A stretch of 64,000 nt of DNA, taken from Panicum virgatum. Taxonomy: Eukaryota; Streptophyta; Magnoliopsida; Poales; Poaceae. This document shows, piece by piece, positions 37,085 to 48,400 of the stretch; positions within the stretch are counted from its first letter, which is position 1, and each line of letters begins with the position of its first letter. A program made the position numbers and the translations under genes. The DNA is taken from contig NC_053146.1 of the NCBI RefSeq assembly GCF_016808335.1, positions 7,789,015 through 7,853,014 of the forward strand, written 5' to 3'. The notes beneath the pieces are model-generated. The model worked only from the letters and a program-made list of their open reading frames with translations. It was not told the DNA's origin and did no database searches.

Positions 37085-37882
37085 TAAGGATGGATTCGGA
37101 TCGGATACGGATGAAATCGGATCCGGATGTCACCTTTTACCACATTTTAATCCAGATACGAATGCGAATACGGATCTCATCGGATACGAATACAAAACGA
37201 ATAGTTTGAATCCGGATTCGGATCCGGATACCTTCTCGATTTGAAACATAGAGCTATCATGAGTATCAGTTTATTTTGTCAACAATTTTATAGTAAATCA
37301 AAATCATTATACGAGTAGTGAGTAAAAGATTAGAAGATAACTAATAGAAAAAGAATATAATTATCTATGCATAGCTTTTATATTAAATATATAATACTAA
37401 TTATAAATGTAAAATAAATAAATATTTAAATACTTAATAATTAAGATATATAAAAAAGATTTTATCATTAAATAAATAATTAATTTGACTCGTATTAAAT
37501 AATTTTAATCATGAAATAAATATATTAAATATTTAAAGTTAATTTTTATATTATTACTAATTTTAATAAATATATTATTAGTTATCTAGCTTTCTAAGTA
37601 ATTTAAATAGTGTACATCATCAAGTAATTAGGTATAAAGATAAGTTTAACATTGTCTTACTAGTCACTTTTTCTTTGTGGATACGGACGGATACGGATGT
37701 GATCGGATATTTCTCGAATACGAATATGGAATCGGATAGAGAAAAGTTCTTAAAATCAGATTCAGATGCATCCATATGACATCCATATTAAAATCGAATA
37801 CGAATACGGATATCCATATTTATGTTTTAAGCGGGTACGAATACGGATAATTCGGATGTTCAGACATCCGGATCCATCCTTA
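37085..37882. mobile_element. hAT-like MITE 1 in the copia leader
   Basis: The element is flanked by the perfect 8-bp duplication CACACGGC (37077-37084, 37883-37890). Its terminal inverted repeats are TAAGGATGGAT(T/C)CGGAT. An 8-bp duplication indicates the hAT superfamily. The 798-bp interior is AT-rich (37260-37680), bordered by many 'cggatacg' words. No transposase. Confidence 0.82.
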
Positions 37883-38068
37883 CACACGGCGGTCTGCTCC
37901 CTGGGACTGCGTGCGCAGCAGCAGCAATGATTCTCTGACTTGCGTTGGAGCATGCTCGATTTGCACCGGAGCCTGCGATCGACCGACCGTGGGTGGCCTC
38001 CTCCTGTATCCGCGCGTTGGAGCACGCGAGCGCTGCCTGGGCGCAGCTGACGATCGGTGGCATGGACG

Positions 38069-38842
38069 TAGGATGGATTCGGATTGGATACGGATAAAAT
38101 CGGATTCGAATGTTATTTTTATCATATTTTAATCCGGATACGAATACAAATGCGGATTTCATCGGATACGAATACAAAACGGATAGTTCGAATCCGGATA
38201 CCTTCTCGATTTGAAACATAGAGCTATCACGAGTATCAATTATTTTGTCAACAATTTTATAGTAGATCAAAATCATTATACATGTAGGGAGTAAAGGATC
38301 AGAAAATAGCTAATAAAAAAAGAATATAATTATCTATGTATAGATTTTATATTAAATATATAATACTAATTTTAAAGGTATAACAAATAAATATTTAAAT
38401 ACTTAATAATTAAGATATATAAAAAGATTTTATCATTAAATAAATAATTAATTTGACTCGTATAAAATAATTTTAATCCTGAAATAAATATATTAAATAG
38501 TTAAAGTTAATTTTTATATCATTACTAATTTTAATAAATATATTATTAGTTATCTAGCTTTCTAAATAATTTAATTAGTGTACATCATTAAGTAATTAGG
38601 TATAAAGATAAGTTTAAGATTGTCTCACTAGTCACTTTTTCTTTGCGAATACGGACGGATACGGATGTGATCGGATATTCCTCGAATACGAATATGAATA
38701 TGAAATCGGATAGAGAAAAGTTCTCAAAGTCGGATTCGGATGCATCCATATTAAAATCGAATACGAAAACGGATATCCATATTTACATTTTAAGCGGATA
38801 CGAATACGGATAATTTGGATGTTCAGCCATCCAGATCCATCT
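38069..38842. mobile_element. hAT-like MITE 2 in the copia leader
   Basis: The element is the same orientation and nearly the same sequence as MITE 1 along its whole length (for example 'ccttctcgatttgaaacatagagctatca'-type words in both). It starts TAGGATGGATTCGGAT and ends near atccagatccatct. No clean 8-bp duplication is visible, so its right end is eroded or the two copies arose by local duplication. The 178 bp between the two elements belong to the copia leader. Confidence 0.72.
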
Positions 38843-38944
38843 GCACGAGTGACTGGCGGCGTTGATGACAGATCGAATCCCGAAGGCGGCGGCGCACGGT
38901 GAACAGGGATGAAACCCTAATTTTTTTCAATCGATCACGTGTAC

Positions 38945-38957
38945 GGCTCTGGTACCA
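38945..38957 (-). promoter_or_regulatory. Primer binding site of the copia element
   Basis: On the minus strand tggtaccagagcc follows the 5' LTR after two bases. It resembles TGGTATCAGAGC, the initiator-Met tRNA primer site used by most plant copia elements, with one change. Confidence 0.8.
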
Positions 38958-38959
38958 CT

Positions 38960-39255
38960 TGTTAGCAAATAATGCGAAAAAGATCGAACAGGAGACACGA
39001 TTTTTATGTGAAAAACCCTCGCGGGAAAAACCACGGGCGCCAACCGGCGATCTTCACTATAATGAGGAGAGTTACAACGCAGGGAATACAATGAGTCGTC
39101 AACTCTTCCCGTGCGGCTTACAAGATGTATATATAGGGCGGACTGAACTGACTGCAGTCAAACACGGAAACAAATCCGCTAATCACATAACCCGGACCGT
39201 GGGCCCTCCAGGCGTCCCCACAGGACACATGAATAAATTCGGATCATATCCAACA
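38960..39255 (-). repeat. 5' LTR of the copia element
   Basis: The 296-bp LTR is bounded by TGTTAGC and ATCCAACA (plus-strand view). It holds a TATA box (TATATATA, 39128-39135) for minus-strand transcription. It is the complete one of the two LTRs. Confidence 0.88.
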
Positions 39256-39445
39256 TGCGGGCAGCGTGGAAGCGCATATTCGAGAAGCAAGTGATTCCCC
39301 GTATGCTGCGCATCAAACATTTCCCCTTGTTCATCGTTTTGATATGTTTTTTTTTGCATTTTTTTGTGTTTGTTTTGGCGGAGATTGCCGATGCGCGCAT
39401 CTGGACCCGGCGAGATATCTGGAGGAAGAGACGAGGTGGAGGGGG

Positions 39446-39936
39446 TGTTGACAGCCAAAATTGGCTCCAACCGGTCTGACTGGTCTGACCGAGCGGTCTG
39501 ACCGATCTAGGAAAAGTCCGAGTCAAATAAGAAATTTTATAGATCTAGATCTATAATAGGGATTTCTTGCGGGATAAGTCCACCCTACCCTATAAATATA
39601 ATGGGTCACGGCCAATTGAGGATATCCAATCGATCAAAATACAAAACAATTACTATTTTTTATCCTCTTCTCAAACCCTAGCTTTTCCAACCCTCATCTG
39701 GTGTTCTTCCTCCGTCTCCGCGACATTTGAAGGCATTCTAGGTGGCCTGTCGACCCTAGAACAACCCTACGTGCGCCTGCTCTGACGAGGTCCCTCCCGA
39801 GCTAGCGTTCCTAGGCCGTCGCTGATTTCACCCGGCGACCGGTCTGACCGCTCCACGCAGGAGGAGCTACATCGTGCTCTTCCTCGCGCCACACGATCTA
39901 GTGCGTTTATGTGTTGATCTGTAAAAGGCGTCAACA
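39446..39936 (+). repeat. 5' LTR of the gag-only element
   Basis: The 491-bp LTR runs from TGTTGACAGCC to GGCGTCAACA and has a TATA box (tataaatata, 39591-39600). It carries ccggtctga-type repeats near both ends. It is shorter than the 3' LTR because it has fewer of these repeats. Confidence 0.9.
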
Positions 39937-39943
39937 TACTTTT

Positions 39944-39960
39944 TGGCGACTCCGCTGGGG
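39944..39960 (+). promoter_or_regulatory. Putative primer binding site of the gag-only element
   Basis: tggcgactccgctgggg lies 7 bp after the 5' LTR, at the position and with the 'TGG...' start expected of a tRNA primer site. I could not assign the tRNA. Confidence 0.6.
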
Positions 39961-40007
39961 AAGAAAGATCTTGGTTAGCAAAATCGATCTAATCTACCCT
40001 AAAGAAG

Positions 40008-42643
40008 ATGGGCTCCAACGCAGAAATCGACAAGGAGAATATCATCCCTTCGACATACGAGCATCTTCCGGAGGACGTCCGTCTGCTGCTGGAGGAGCGC
40101 AAGAAGAAGCGCGATGAAGAAGATCTACTAGCGGCGCTTGCGAGCATCAAGGTCGATCGACGCGGCAAAGTCACCAAGATCAAGGAGATCGACTTCGCTT
40201 CTGCCTCCACAGATGCATCTACTGAGGTAACACCAGCTGCAACTGCTCCACCTTCTGGTGTTACTATGGAACAAATTCAGAAATTGCTAGCTGAGCGTGA
40301 TGTTTATTGGGTTAATTGGCTTAGCTCTAAGGAAAGAGAATAGGCTGGTAAGAAACCAGAAACAGCTGATGAACATCCATCTGTTTCTACTTCTGAATTT
40401 TATGTTCCTCAACCATCGGCAGCATCTCCTATGAGTCAACCTCAATATGGGATGCCGATGAATAATTTCAGTGGTCAAACTGTAACACCCACGTACACTG
40501 ATTCCATTATGAATATTTCTGGTTCGGCCAACATTAGCAGAACAAACGAGATTGTTTAGTACACACCACCAGAACTCCCCAGAAACTATGTGCCACACAT
40601 CGGTCCTATCTCCGATGAGATGTTCGACTGATATGTGCAGCGTTGGCAAAACCGGCAGAGACCGGTTAGACCGGTATACCAGTCCGGTCAGACCGGTTCC
40701 CCCCCACCGGTCCAACCGGTCCATCCGGTAAGTTTGTTCCAAACCAGCGAGAGGTATCTACATCCACACAGCCAAATTCTTCGAGTAATTTTGACAAAGC
40801 GCTTGCTGATTATAAAAATGATTTGGCTAATTTGCTTAGAGAAAGTTTTGGAGTGGATGTTAGAAGCAAAACCCGCACATATCAAAAGCCGTATCCTACT
40901 TCATTTGATTCGGTTGCATACCCTGCTGGGTTTAGGTTGCCTGAGTTTGTTAAATTCAGTGGGGAAGATACTAGGAGTACTTTTGAGCATATTAGTCAGT
41001 ATCTTGCCCAATTAGGAGAAGCTGGTTCAATAAACGAGTTGAAAGTGCGTTTATTTTCTTTATCTTTAACTGGAACCGCTTTCTCTTAGTTTTCTTCTTT
41101 GGCGCCTAATTCTATTGGCTCATGGGAACATTTAGAGCAAAAGTTCCATGAGCACTTTTTCTGTGGGCATGATGAGCTTAAATTGTCTCACTTGATATTG
41201 GTTAGACAATTGCGTGATGAGTCTGTCAATGATTACATAAGACGATTTCGCGATACAAAAAACCGATGCTTTAGTGTGAGTATTGTAGAAAAAGATCTAG
41301 CTGATTTGGCTTTTAGTGGCTTGCGCTCTTACCTTAAAGAAAGATTAGAGGGCTATGATTTCATTACTATCACTCAGGTGCATCAAAGGGCTTTGGCTAT
41401 AGAATGCCGAAGCAAAGAGTATCAAGAGTCTCATAGACATCATCGTTCTAGTGTGCATGCTTTAGATTGCAATTCAGATTATTCGGACGATGAGTCTAAA
41501 GATGTATATGCTGCTGAGTTTGTTTGGCCATCTCAAGCCAAACCATTTACTTATTCTGCTCTTAAGCCGATTCATAAAAATCGGCAAGATGAAAAATTTA
41601 CTTTTGATGTATCCAAGTGCGAGAGGATATTTGATGAGTTATATAGGATTGGATACGTCAAGATGTCACATACTCTACCGCCGCTTGAAGAGTTGAAATG
41701 GTGAGCATATTGCATATTTCATAACACTTTCTCGCATGCCACCAATAGTTGTAATGTATTGCGTAGCCAAATTCAATTGGCCATTAATGAAGGACGATTG
41801 GTTATTCCTACTATGCAGATTGATCAAAATCCTTTCCCGGTGCATATGTTGGAATTGAACAATCCTAAAGTGCTAGTTCGGCCGAGCCAAGCCGAATCGA
41901 CAAAAGGGAAGAATGTAGTCATTGGTGATGAAAGACAAAAGAAGCCGACACAGAATGTCCCTCAAGGCGCAAAAATACTCGGGGGGCAAGACAAGAAGAA
42001 GAAGGCCGACAGCAAGTCAACCGGTCTGACCGACCATAGCAGCGGTCTGACCGGTTCGACCGGTCTGACCGGTGCGCCCAGCAAATCTGGGAACTCCTAC
42101 AAAATCAAGACAAGGCCGATTTTTAAGGAACTCTTGGCCAGATATGAGAAGAAAGGGAGTGCTCAGAAACAGAAGATGCGACCAAGCAAAATAAAGGGTA
42201 CAGAATCATTGTCGAAACATCAAGAGCAATCGAGTCAAGGTAATTATACTTCATCTATTGGACCGATTGCACTATGTTATTGCTGGTACCCTTACTTTTA
42301 TACACCCATAGATTATAGTAGGATGCATATGCAGTCATATTATATTCAATATCCTCCTATGTATCCAAATTATGCATTGCCACGAAGATCGGTTGTTGCT
42401 AGCAATAATCTGGTCCAGCAAGATGTTAATTGCAGCAAGGAGAAAGAGAAGGGTAAGGAGCAAGTTTCGAAATATTTACAGCCGAGGTGGTGCCCCTCAG
42501 GCTTATCTCATACTCAGAAGCGAAGACTGCAACGTTTGAGTAAGAAGGAGACAATGGAGGAACAATTGGAGATCGTGCCGAAGACGTTAACAATCATGAA
42601 GAAGGTATGGCGGCCGAGACAAGTTGCTTCTACATCGACTTGA
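40008..42643 (+). pseudogene. Gypsy-type gag protein, interrupted
   Basis: The start at 40008 gives MGSNAEIDKENIIP, followed by an acidic coiled-coil-like N-terminus. In-frame stops occur at 40341, 40557 and 40629, then a frameshift before 40823. A second frame holds the retrotransposon gag core (41 residues around RLPEFVKFSGEDTRSTFEHI, then WEHLEQKFHEHFF and LRDESVNDYIRRFRD). It has stops at 41087 (a TAG where Trp is expected) and 41702, and a CxxHNxxxHxxxxC-like segment just after. It ends at 42643 in a basic tail. At 42018-42075 the ccggtctga repeats are translated as Gly-Leu-Thr-Gly units. The product normally forms the cytoplasmic virus-like particle. This copy cannot be translated whole. 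Confidence 0.82.
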
Positions 42644-42781
42644 GCAAGACATGGCCGATAATTGTTTATCACCCTTAGCACAAAAAATAGCCAATGTAAT
42701 GATAATCATCGCCCTTAGACAATTTTGGCTCAGAAGGATGTTTTTTGGCAAGCAAGCTTTACCAAAAAATAGGGAGCCATA

Positions 42782-43340
42782 TGTTGACAGCCAAAATTGG
42801 CACCAACCGGTCTGACCGGTCGAGGCACTGTGGCCTGTCCGGCAGGGAGCGACCGGTCTGACCGGTAGGTCCGACCGGTCTGACCGGTCTAGGAAAAGTC
42901 CGAGTCAAATAAGAATTTTTATAAATCTAGATCGGTAATATGGATTCCTTGCGGGATAAGTCCACCCCACCCTATAAATATAAAGGGTCACGGTCGATTG
43001 AGGATATCCAATCGATCAAAATACAAAACAATTACTACTTTTTATCATCTTCTCAAATCCTAGCTTTTCCAACCCTCATCTGCTGTTCTTCCTCTGACTC
43101 CGCGACGTTTGAAGGCGTTCTAGGTGGCCTGCCGACCCTAGAATAACCCTACGTGCGCCTGCCCTGACAGGGTCCCTCCCGGGCTAGCGTTCCTAGGCCG
43201 TCGCCGATTTCTCCCGGCGACCGGTCTGACCGGTCCCTTAGACCGGTCTGGCCGCTCCACGCAGGAGGAGCTGCATCGAGCTCTTCCTCGCGATGCACGA
43301 TCTAGTGCGTTCGTGTGTTGATCCGTAAAAGGCGTCAACA
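42782..43340 (+). repeat. 3' LTR of the gag-only element
   Basis: The 559-bp LTR has the same ends as the 5' LTR and a TATA box at 42973-42980. It has extra ccggtctga repeats at 42808-42895 and 43220-43256. After its normal end GGCGTCAACA there are 20 more bases (43341-43360) that repeat the LTR-flanking tacttt and then the last 14 bases of the LTR. Confidence 0.9.
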
Positions 43341-43365
43341 TACTTTAAAAGGCGTCAACAGGGGG

Positions 43366-45402
43366 GAGGGGGTCATGGCTGCGGGAGACTAGGTGATTGC
43401 ATGCCTCTGCGCAGCCCCAAATCTGTCGTCTCGATTAGCTTCTCAGTTTGATTTCATTTCGTGCGTTTGAGTGCAGAAGTTCATTTCACCATCCCCTAGT
43501 TGATTTCGCATCCCTTTACTCACAGCTCGCCGCTTGTAACTACTCGGTATCGTTGGGGGCGCAGACATTAGGGGAGCGCCCCCACTGACCTAGGGTGATT
43601 CTTTTCTGCATTTCTCAACCGATTTTTTCACTGTCCCATGATGTGAGATTTTTTAAGGGCTGGGATTCAAGTTAAGGGTGCATGGATTTTTTTTATGCTG
43701 TCAGAGTGAAGCCTCGTGCTTTTTTTTTGGAAAATAGATAGAGCAGAAAGGTTAGTCAATGTCCATCTGCATCCTTTTAATCTTAGCTGATATGCTCTGC
43801 ATTATATGTTAACAAGGTAGCGATGAAGGATATTTTTCTAGCTGATTGTAGTCCTACCAATTTCTGTATTTATTGATAGCAGGATTCCTTGCTGCACGAA
43901 ACAGTAGTAATGAAGGATTTTTTCTAGCTTTATGGTAGTTTTACTGATTTCTGTATTTAGTGATATCATGATCCCTGCTGCACGAAATGGTAGTGATGAA
44001 TTACCTCAAAAAGAAATGGTAGTGATGAAGAATATTTTCTAGCTGATGGTAAAAATAGGTGAGGTGCGCAACGCGATAAAGAAGGAGGTGGACTACCATT
44101 AGGGGTGGTAAAGGGCCTTATTTTTTTGCCTAGATAATCTAAAGGCCGGGCCCTAAACAGGGTGGGCTCTAATCTTATACAATTAAAAATATTAAGGGCC
44201 AATTTGGATTGTGAAGAGAGCATCAGGACCATGATCCATTACCACCCCTAGCCTACTCATTGTTAAATTCAGTATAAAGAACAGGGTTAGGTTTTAAATA
44301 TAGTAGAGAATAGATAACTAACATCAGGAGCTAGTGCACGTGTTGATTTTTAGACATGCCTTTTTCATCAGAAGAAATGGATGGCTCACGTAAATCATAG
44401 CTAGAACATAACTGATGCTATTTTGTTCTTTTCTTTTGTTTTTTTACTAGTAAAATGGTTTATCTTAATAGTTATTTTTCTAGGTCTGGGTTCTAGCAGA
44501 GATTTGACAGCTACCTTTTTTTAATCGCTCGAACATATTTGCCTATGCAGAACCACATAGTTGCCTTTTTAATTGTGTGTATATGCAGGTTGCAGACATC
44601 AAATTATTGATCCACTTGGGTTAATGGCTTAATGCTATTCAAATAACCATACCTTAGTTACAATGACAAGAGGGCAAAAGCAGCAGCAGCAAGGTGCCTC
44701 ATCTAATGTGGCATAGCAAACTCTCTTTTTTTAGTTGTGTAAGTAGGCAATAATACATTTTAGTATAAGACATTTTAATGAGGATCAAAGCTTTATCTTG
44801 TTTTTTTTCCTCAAACAACTCATTAGCAAAAGCATGACATGATTTGTTTATTTGGAATTTTTCAGGATCAACAACAAGGCAGTGTAGTTTATTAAGCATA
44901 TATAACCATTCAGGGATCTGCCGATTTTGGTGAGTCGACTTTTCTTGTTTGAAATTGTGAAAGAAGTATCACATGTTAGACATTACTAGGACAGGGATCA
45001 CATATTAGACCACATCGCTCCTTGTTGATTATTCATGTTCATTTTTTTGTTTATGATGGATTTTCTTTGAATCTGTAAGCAAGGTTTTAATAGCCATGCA
45101 TGGCACCATGCAACTTAGTTATATTGTGGTACTACTACAGAACTGCCTTTTTCTCTACAAACTCCTTGGTCTTGGTAGAATTTTTCTCATGTTACATTAA
45201 TAATTCACTTGGAGTGCTTTCATTGGAAATTCTTTTGTTGTATCTGATGTTCCCTACACCCCTTTTGTCATGTGCAACGAGGAGAACTTATAGCTTAGAT
45301 TCTGCAGACCTGGCGTCAATAAAGGTGGTGCTTGCAGGTGAGTCATTTCTTTTTGGCCCAATGTACTTTTTTTATTTCTTTGATTTTGGTTAAAGGGAGA
45401 TT
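43366..45402. other. Unassigned AT-rich stretch, possible old introns
   Basis: No gene can be supported. Two small candidates were seen: an ATG at 44663 opening a 17-codon frame, and an exon-like piece ending in a gtgag donor near 45338 (frame ...ADLASIKVVLAG). Neither has a recognisable domain or a partner exon. Confidence 0.3.
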
Positions 45403-45407
45403 AATTT

Positions 45408-48400
45408 TGAAACAGACCGGTTCCCGAAAGGCGAACCCGAACCTCTGTATCGTCGTGATAGTCCCTAGATCAGTAGCTATCACATACAGAACCCATTTCA
45501 TTTGAATATTACAGACATAACTCACGTTTACAACATCACATGGGTTTATTTATTACATAATCCAAAGGATTATACTACAAATCTCAGAGTACAAACCCCT
45601 TGGGCTTAAAAGAAAACAAACAGAAAGCGGAAACGATAACTAGTCTTCTGGGCAAACTTCATCTTCACAATTCCTCGCCACAGGCAGCTCGGAGTGTAGC
45701 TCGGGCCATCCTTCTCATCATCTTCCTTTGTCGTCCTGTCGACTCCATCTCTCGGATCCTGCATCTATCAGGCTATCCCCAAGGACGGGATAGGTTCATG
45801 TCACCATCCGTATGCAAGCTTTTGGTGGATGCAAACGGTATAAAGATAATGCCAAGGATAGGTTATGTTTTCCTATGCAAGCAGTATATGTATAAGTCAT
45901 CCAAAACACCTTTCAACACGGGCAGCTCCGGCAACCCGGACTCTCGGTCTCCTATCTTCCACTACAACTGTCTCAACCCTATTTCGGTGCAGGAACTCCC
46001 TCTCCCCGCACCTCAGCTGCTATCCAAGCAGGAAAAGTGGTACTAGAGGGAGGTAGAAAAGTGGTTCTACCTACAGTGTGGTGCCAGATCCAGAGTTGTA
46101 CATGACCGAGTACGCGGCTATACGTATAGTTTTCACCCTGCAGGGGTTGTACACCTGTACCCACTCGCCCCGTCACCAGCCGACCCGTCGACCGACTGAC
46201 TCCGAGGCACCAGTCAACGAAACTAACAGCTACGGCACCATCCTACTCCCGGTCTGGGGTGCGTCCTCCCGCAGTAGGTCGCCCGGGGCTGTGAAGCTAT
46301 CTAGAATGGAATTCCATGGATCCTGCGATCGGGGGCTAAAGGGTCCTGCCCACTCCCCTTGACACTGAAACACTATCCTCCTGCAGTAATGGTGCTGCGC
46401 GTAGCTAGCTCGGGCTGGGTCCCCCCTCATAAAGGATAAGTGGTGTGCACGTTTGACATAGTTCTGTCACTAGGGCCACAAAGTCAAGTCCTTAATCCCA
46501 CTGATGCGAGCGTCTTCGTCCAAGTTGGCATTCCGTCAACACGGTCTGCAATCGATACCCATTACAAGTATCTCCTCCAAAACTACACCTCTACTATGTT
46601 CCCACAGGAACGGTCTAGCACCCGCCACAGGTGCCCGTCACTCATTACAGGTGCTCACAGGATTGTGCTCAACACACAATCCCCGGCTCCCGATCCGAAG
46701 ATCAGGGAAAAGGGTCCGCTCGCCCCCGCTGTAACCTAATCACCAACTCCCATATATGTGGAGGCATCTTCCAGCAAGCAAGGACTATCACATCATATAT
46801 TCCCATACCCCAATTCTCACTCATAGTAGCAATAGCATGCATCAATCAAAGCTAAGTACGGGAAACAAGGAATACGGAAAGTAAATGGCCATGCAACCTC
46901 ATCTCATCACTCAATTTAGGAGCGTAGCGTATCTAGCAAGCAATGCATAATAGGTATTCAATCGCGAATGGGCGTGAACCTGATAGGTCTTCGTAGTCTT
47001 CCAGGTCCTTTGGGGCTTCTGGTCTCCGGGTACGTCCTTTTGGGTTCTCTGGGTGTCGGGGTAGTCCTTCTGGATCTTCTGGTCGTCCGGGACGTCGGTC
47101 AACTCCTCCAAGTCAGGACCTAATCGTAATTACATATAAATACAGGGGCCAAAGTGCAAGAATGCACAAAACAGGCTCAAATAAGATCCAACTCACAACA
47201 AAACCTATTCTAACGCGTAGTTCATGATTTTAAAAGAATTATGAAATTGGTTTCATATTTTTCGGAGCTCCGGTTGAATTACCATGATTTTTCTAATATT
47301 AAAGCATTTTCTGGAAATAATAAATAATTATCGGAAAAGAGAAAACACAAAGGTGACACGTGGCAGCACCAGAGCGTGCCACGTGGCACGATGACGTCAA
47401 CATGACATCATCATGACGTCACCTTGGGGATCAGCTCTGCTAACGTCAGCAGTGGGCCCTGCTGACGTCAACGTTGACCAAGTCAACATTGACTGGTCAA
47501 CCGGTTCAGTGGGGTTCGCATGTCAGTGGGCCCCGCAGGTCAGTCTCACACTAGAGACTTACAAGTGGGATCCGCGCGTCAGGGTAAAACCAGAAAAAGA
47601 AAAAGGAAAAAGGTTGCAAGGGCTAACGGGCCGGAAGTGTTCCAACGGCCCAACAAGGCTTGGCTTGGGCTCGTGGGTCGGCTCGGGCGTCGGCTCACAG
47701 GCCGGCTCGGTTCAGGCAGCAGCTTGGCGGCTTGGGCCGCTGAGTTCGCGGCCCCACAGGCCGGCTCAGCGCAAAAAGGGGTCGGCTCGGTTTTGGCAGG
47801 TGGACTGGGCCTGCGGCTTAGGTAACAAGGCCGGCTCAAGGCAACGGCGGCCCATTAATCTTCTCTTCCATCATTTCTTCATGGACCGGCTGGTTGGGCC
47901 GGCAGAGCATCGGCGGCCCACTTCTCCCTCTCTTCTCTTTCTTCTCTTCCTTCACGTCCTTCTCTCGCTGACAGGCCGGGTCCGCGTGGCAGCGCCTTCT
48001 CCTCCTCCTGACGAAAGGGGCCTGGTTGTCATAGGCTGCGGGATTTGGTGTGGCCAGGTCGATCCGGTGCGGCTGTGTTCGTGTGTGTGCGTGTGCGCGC
48101 GCGGAACGCGGTGTGTGCGCGCACCAAGGGCGACGCGGCCGCGGCGACGCACGGCGCAGGTGAGGCTACAGCTGGGTTAGTGGAGCGTGGAATGCAGCGT
48201 GCGCGTGCGCGGGCACATCGCGAGGCTGAGGCCGCATTACGACCTCGACACGCGCGGTGCTGCGGGAAGCCGGACAACGACGGCGTCGGGCTGCAGGCAA
48301 AAAACGAGGCGGCAGCGGGTCGGCATGGTCAAGGGCGAGGTTTGGCGCGGTGGTGGTAGAACAAGGCGTGCGCGAGCGCATGGCCACGGCGAAGGCCGTG

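Larger units (their letters stand above)
32627..39255 (-). mobile_element. Ty1/copia retrotransposon, decayed, minus strand
   Basis: Order on the minus strand: 5' LTR (38960-39255), primer binding site, leader broken by two MITEs, gag-protease-integrase-RT-RNase H remnants (36914 down to 32925), polypurine tract, 3' LTR (32627-32824, truncated). Protease and integrase before reverse transcriptase is the Ty1/copia order. The gag resembles Tork-type grass elements from memory. Because the left LTR is cut, no target duplication can be matched; right flank starts tgcgg. Confidence 0.93.
39446..43360 (+). mobile_element. Gag-only Ty3/gypsy-type retrotransposon
   Basis: LTRs at 39446-39936 and 42782-43340 enclose 2.8 kb. 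The insertion is flanked by GGGGG on both sides (39441-39445, 43361-43365). The internal part encodes only a gag-like protein. No protease, reverse transcriptase, RNase H or integrase motif is found, and 2.8 kb is too short for them. The element would depend on enzymes from an autonomous relative. The gag sequence and LTR style are of gypsy type; this is family knowledge, not an alignment. Confidence 0.88.

Noticed and set aside
42808..42895. Possible CRISPR-like or tandem repeat array of ccggtctga units.
   Set aside because: The units are 9 bp without unique spacers and lie inside an LTR of a plant retrotransposon.
44663..44716. ATG followed by MTRGQKQQQQ, resembling the start of small zinc-finger (ZNF706-like) proteins.
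   Set aside because: It stops after 17 codons and there is no zinc-finger exon downstream. The likeness is too short to support.
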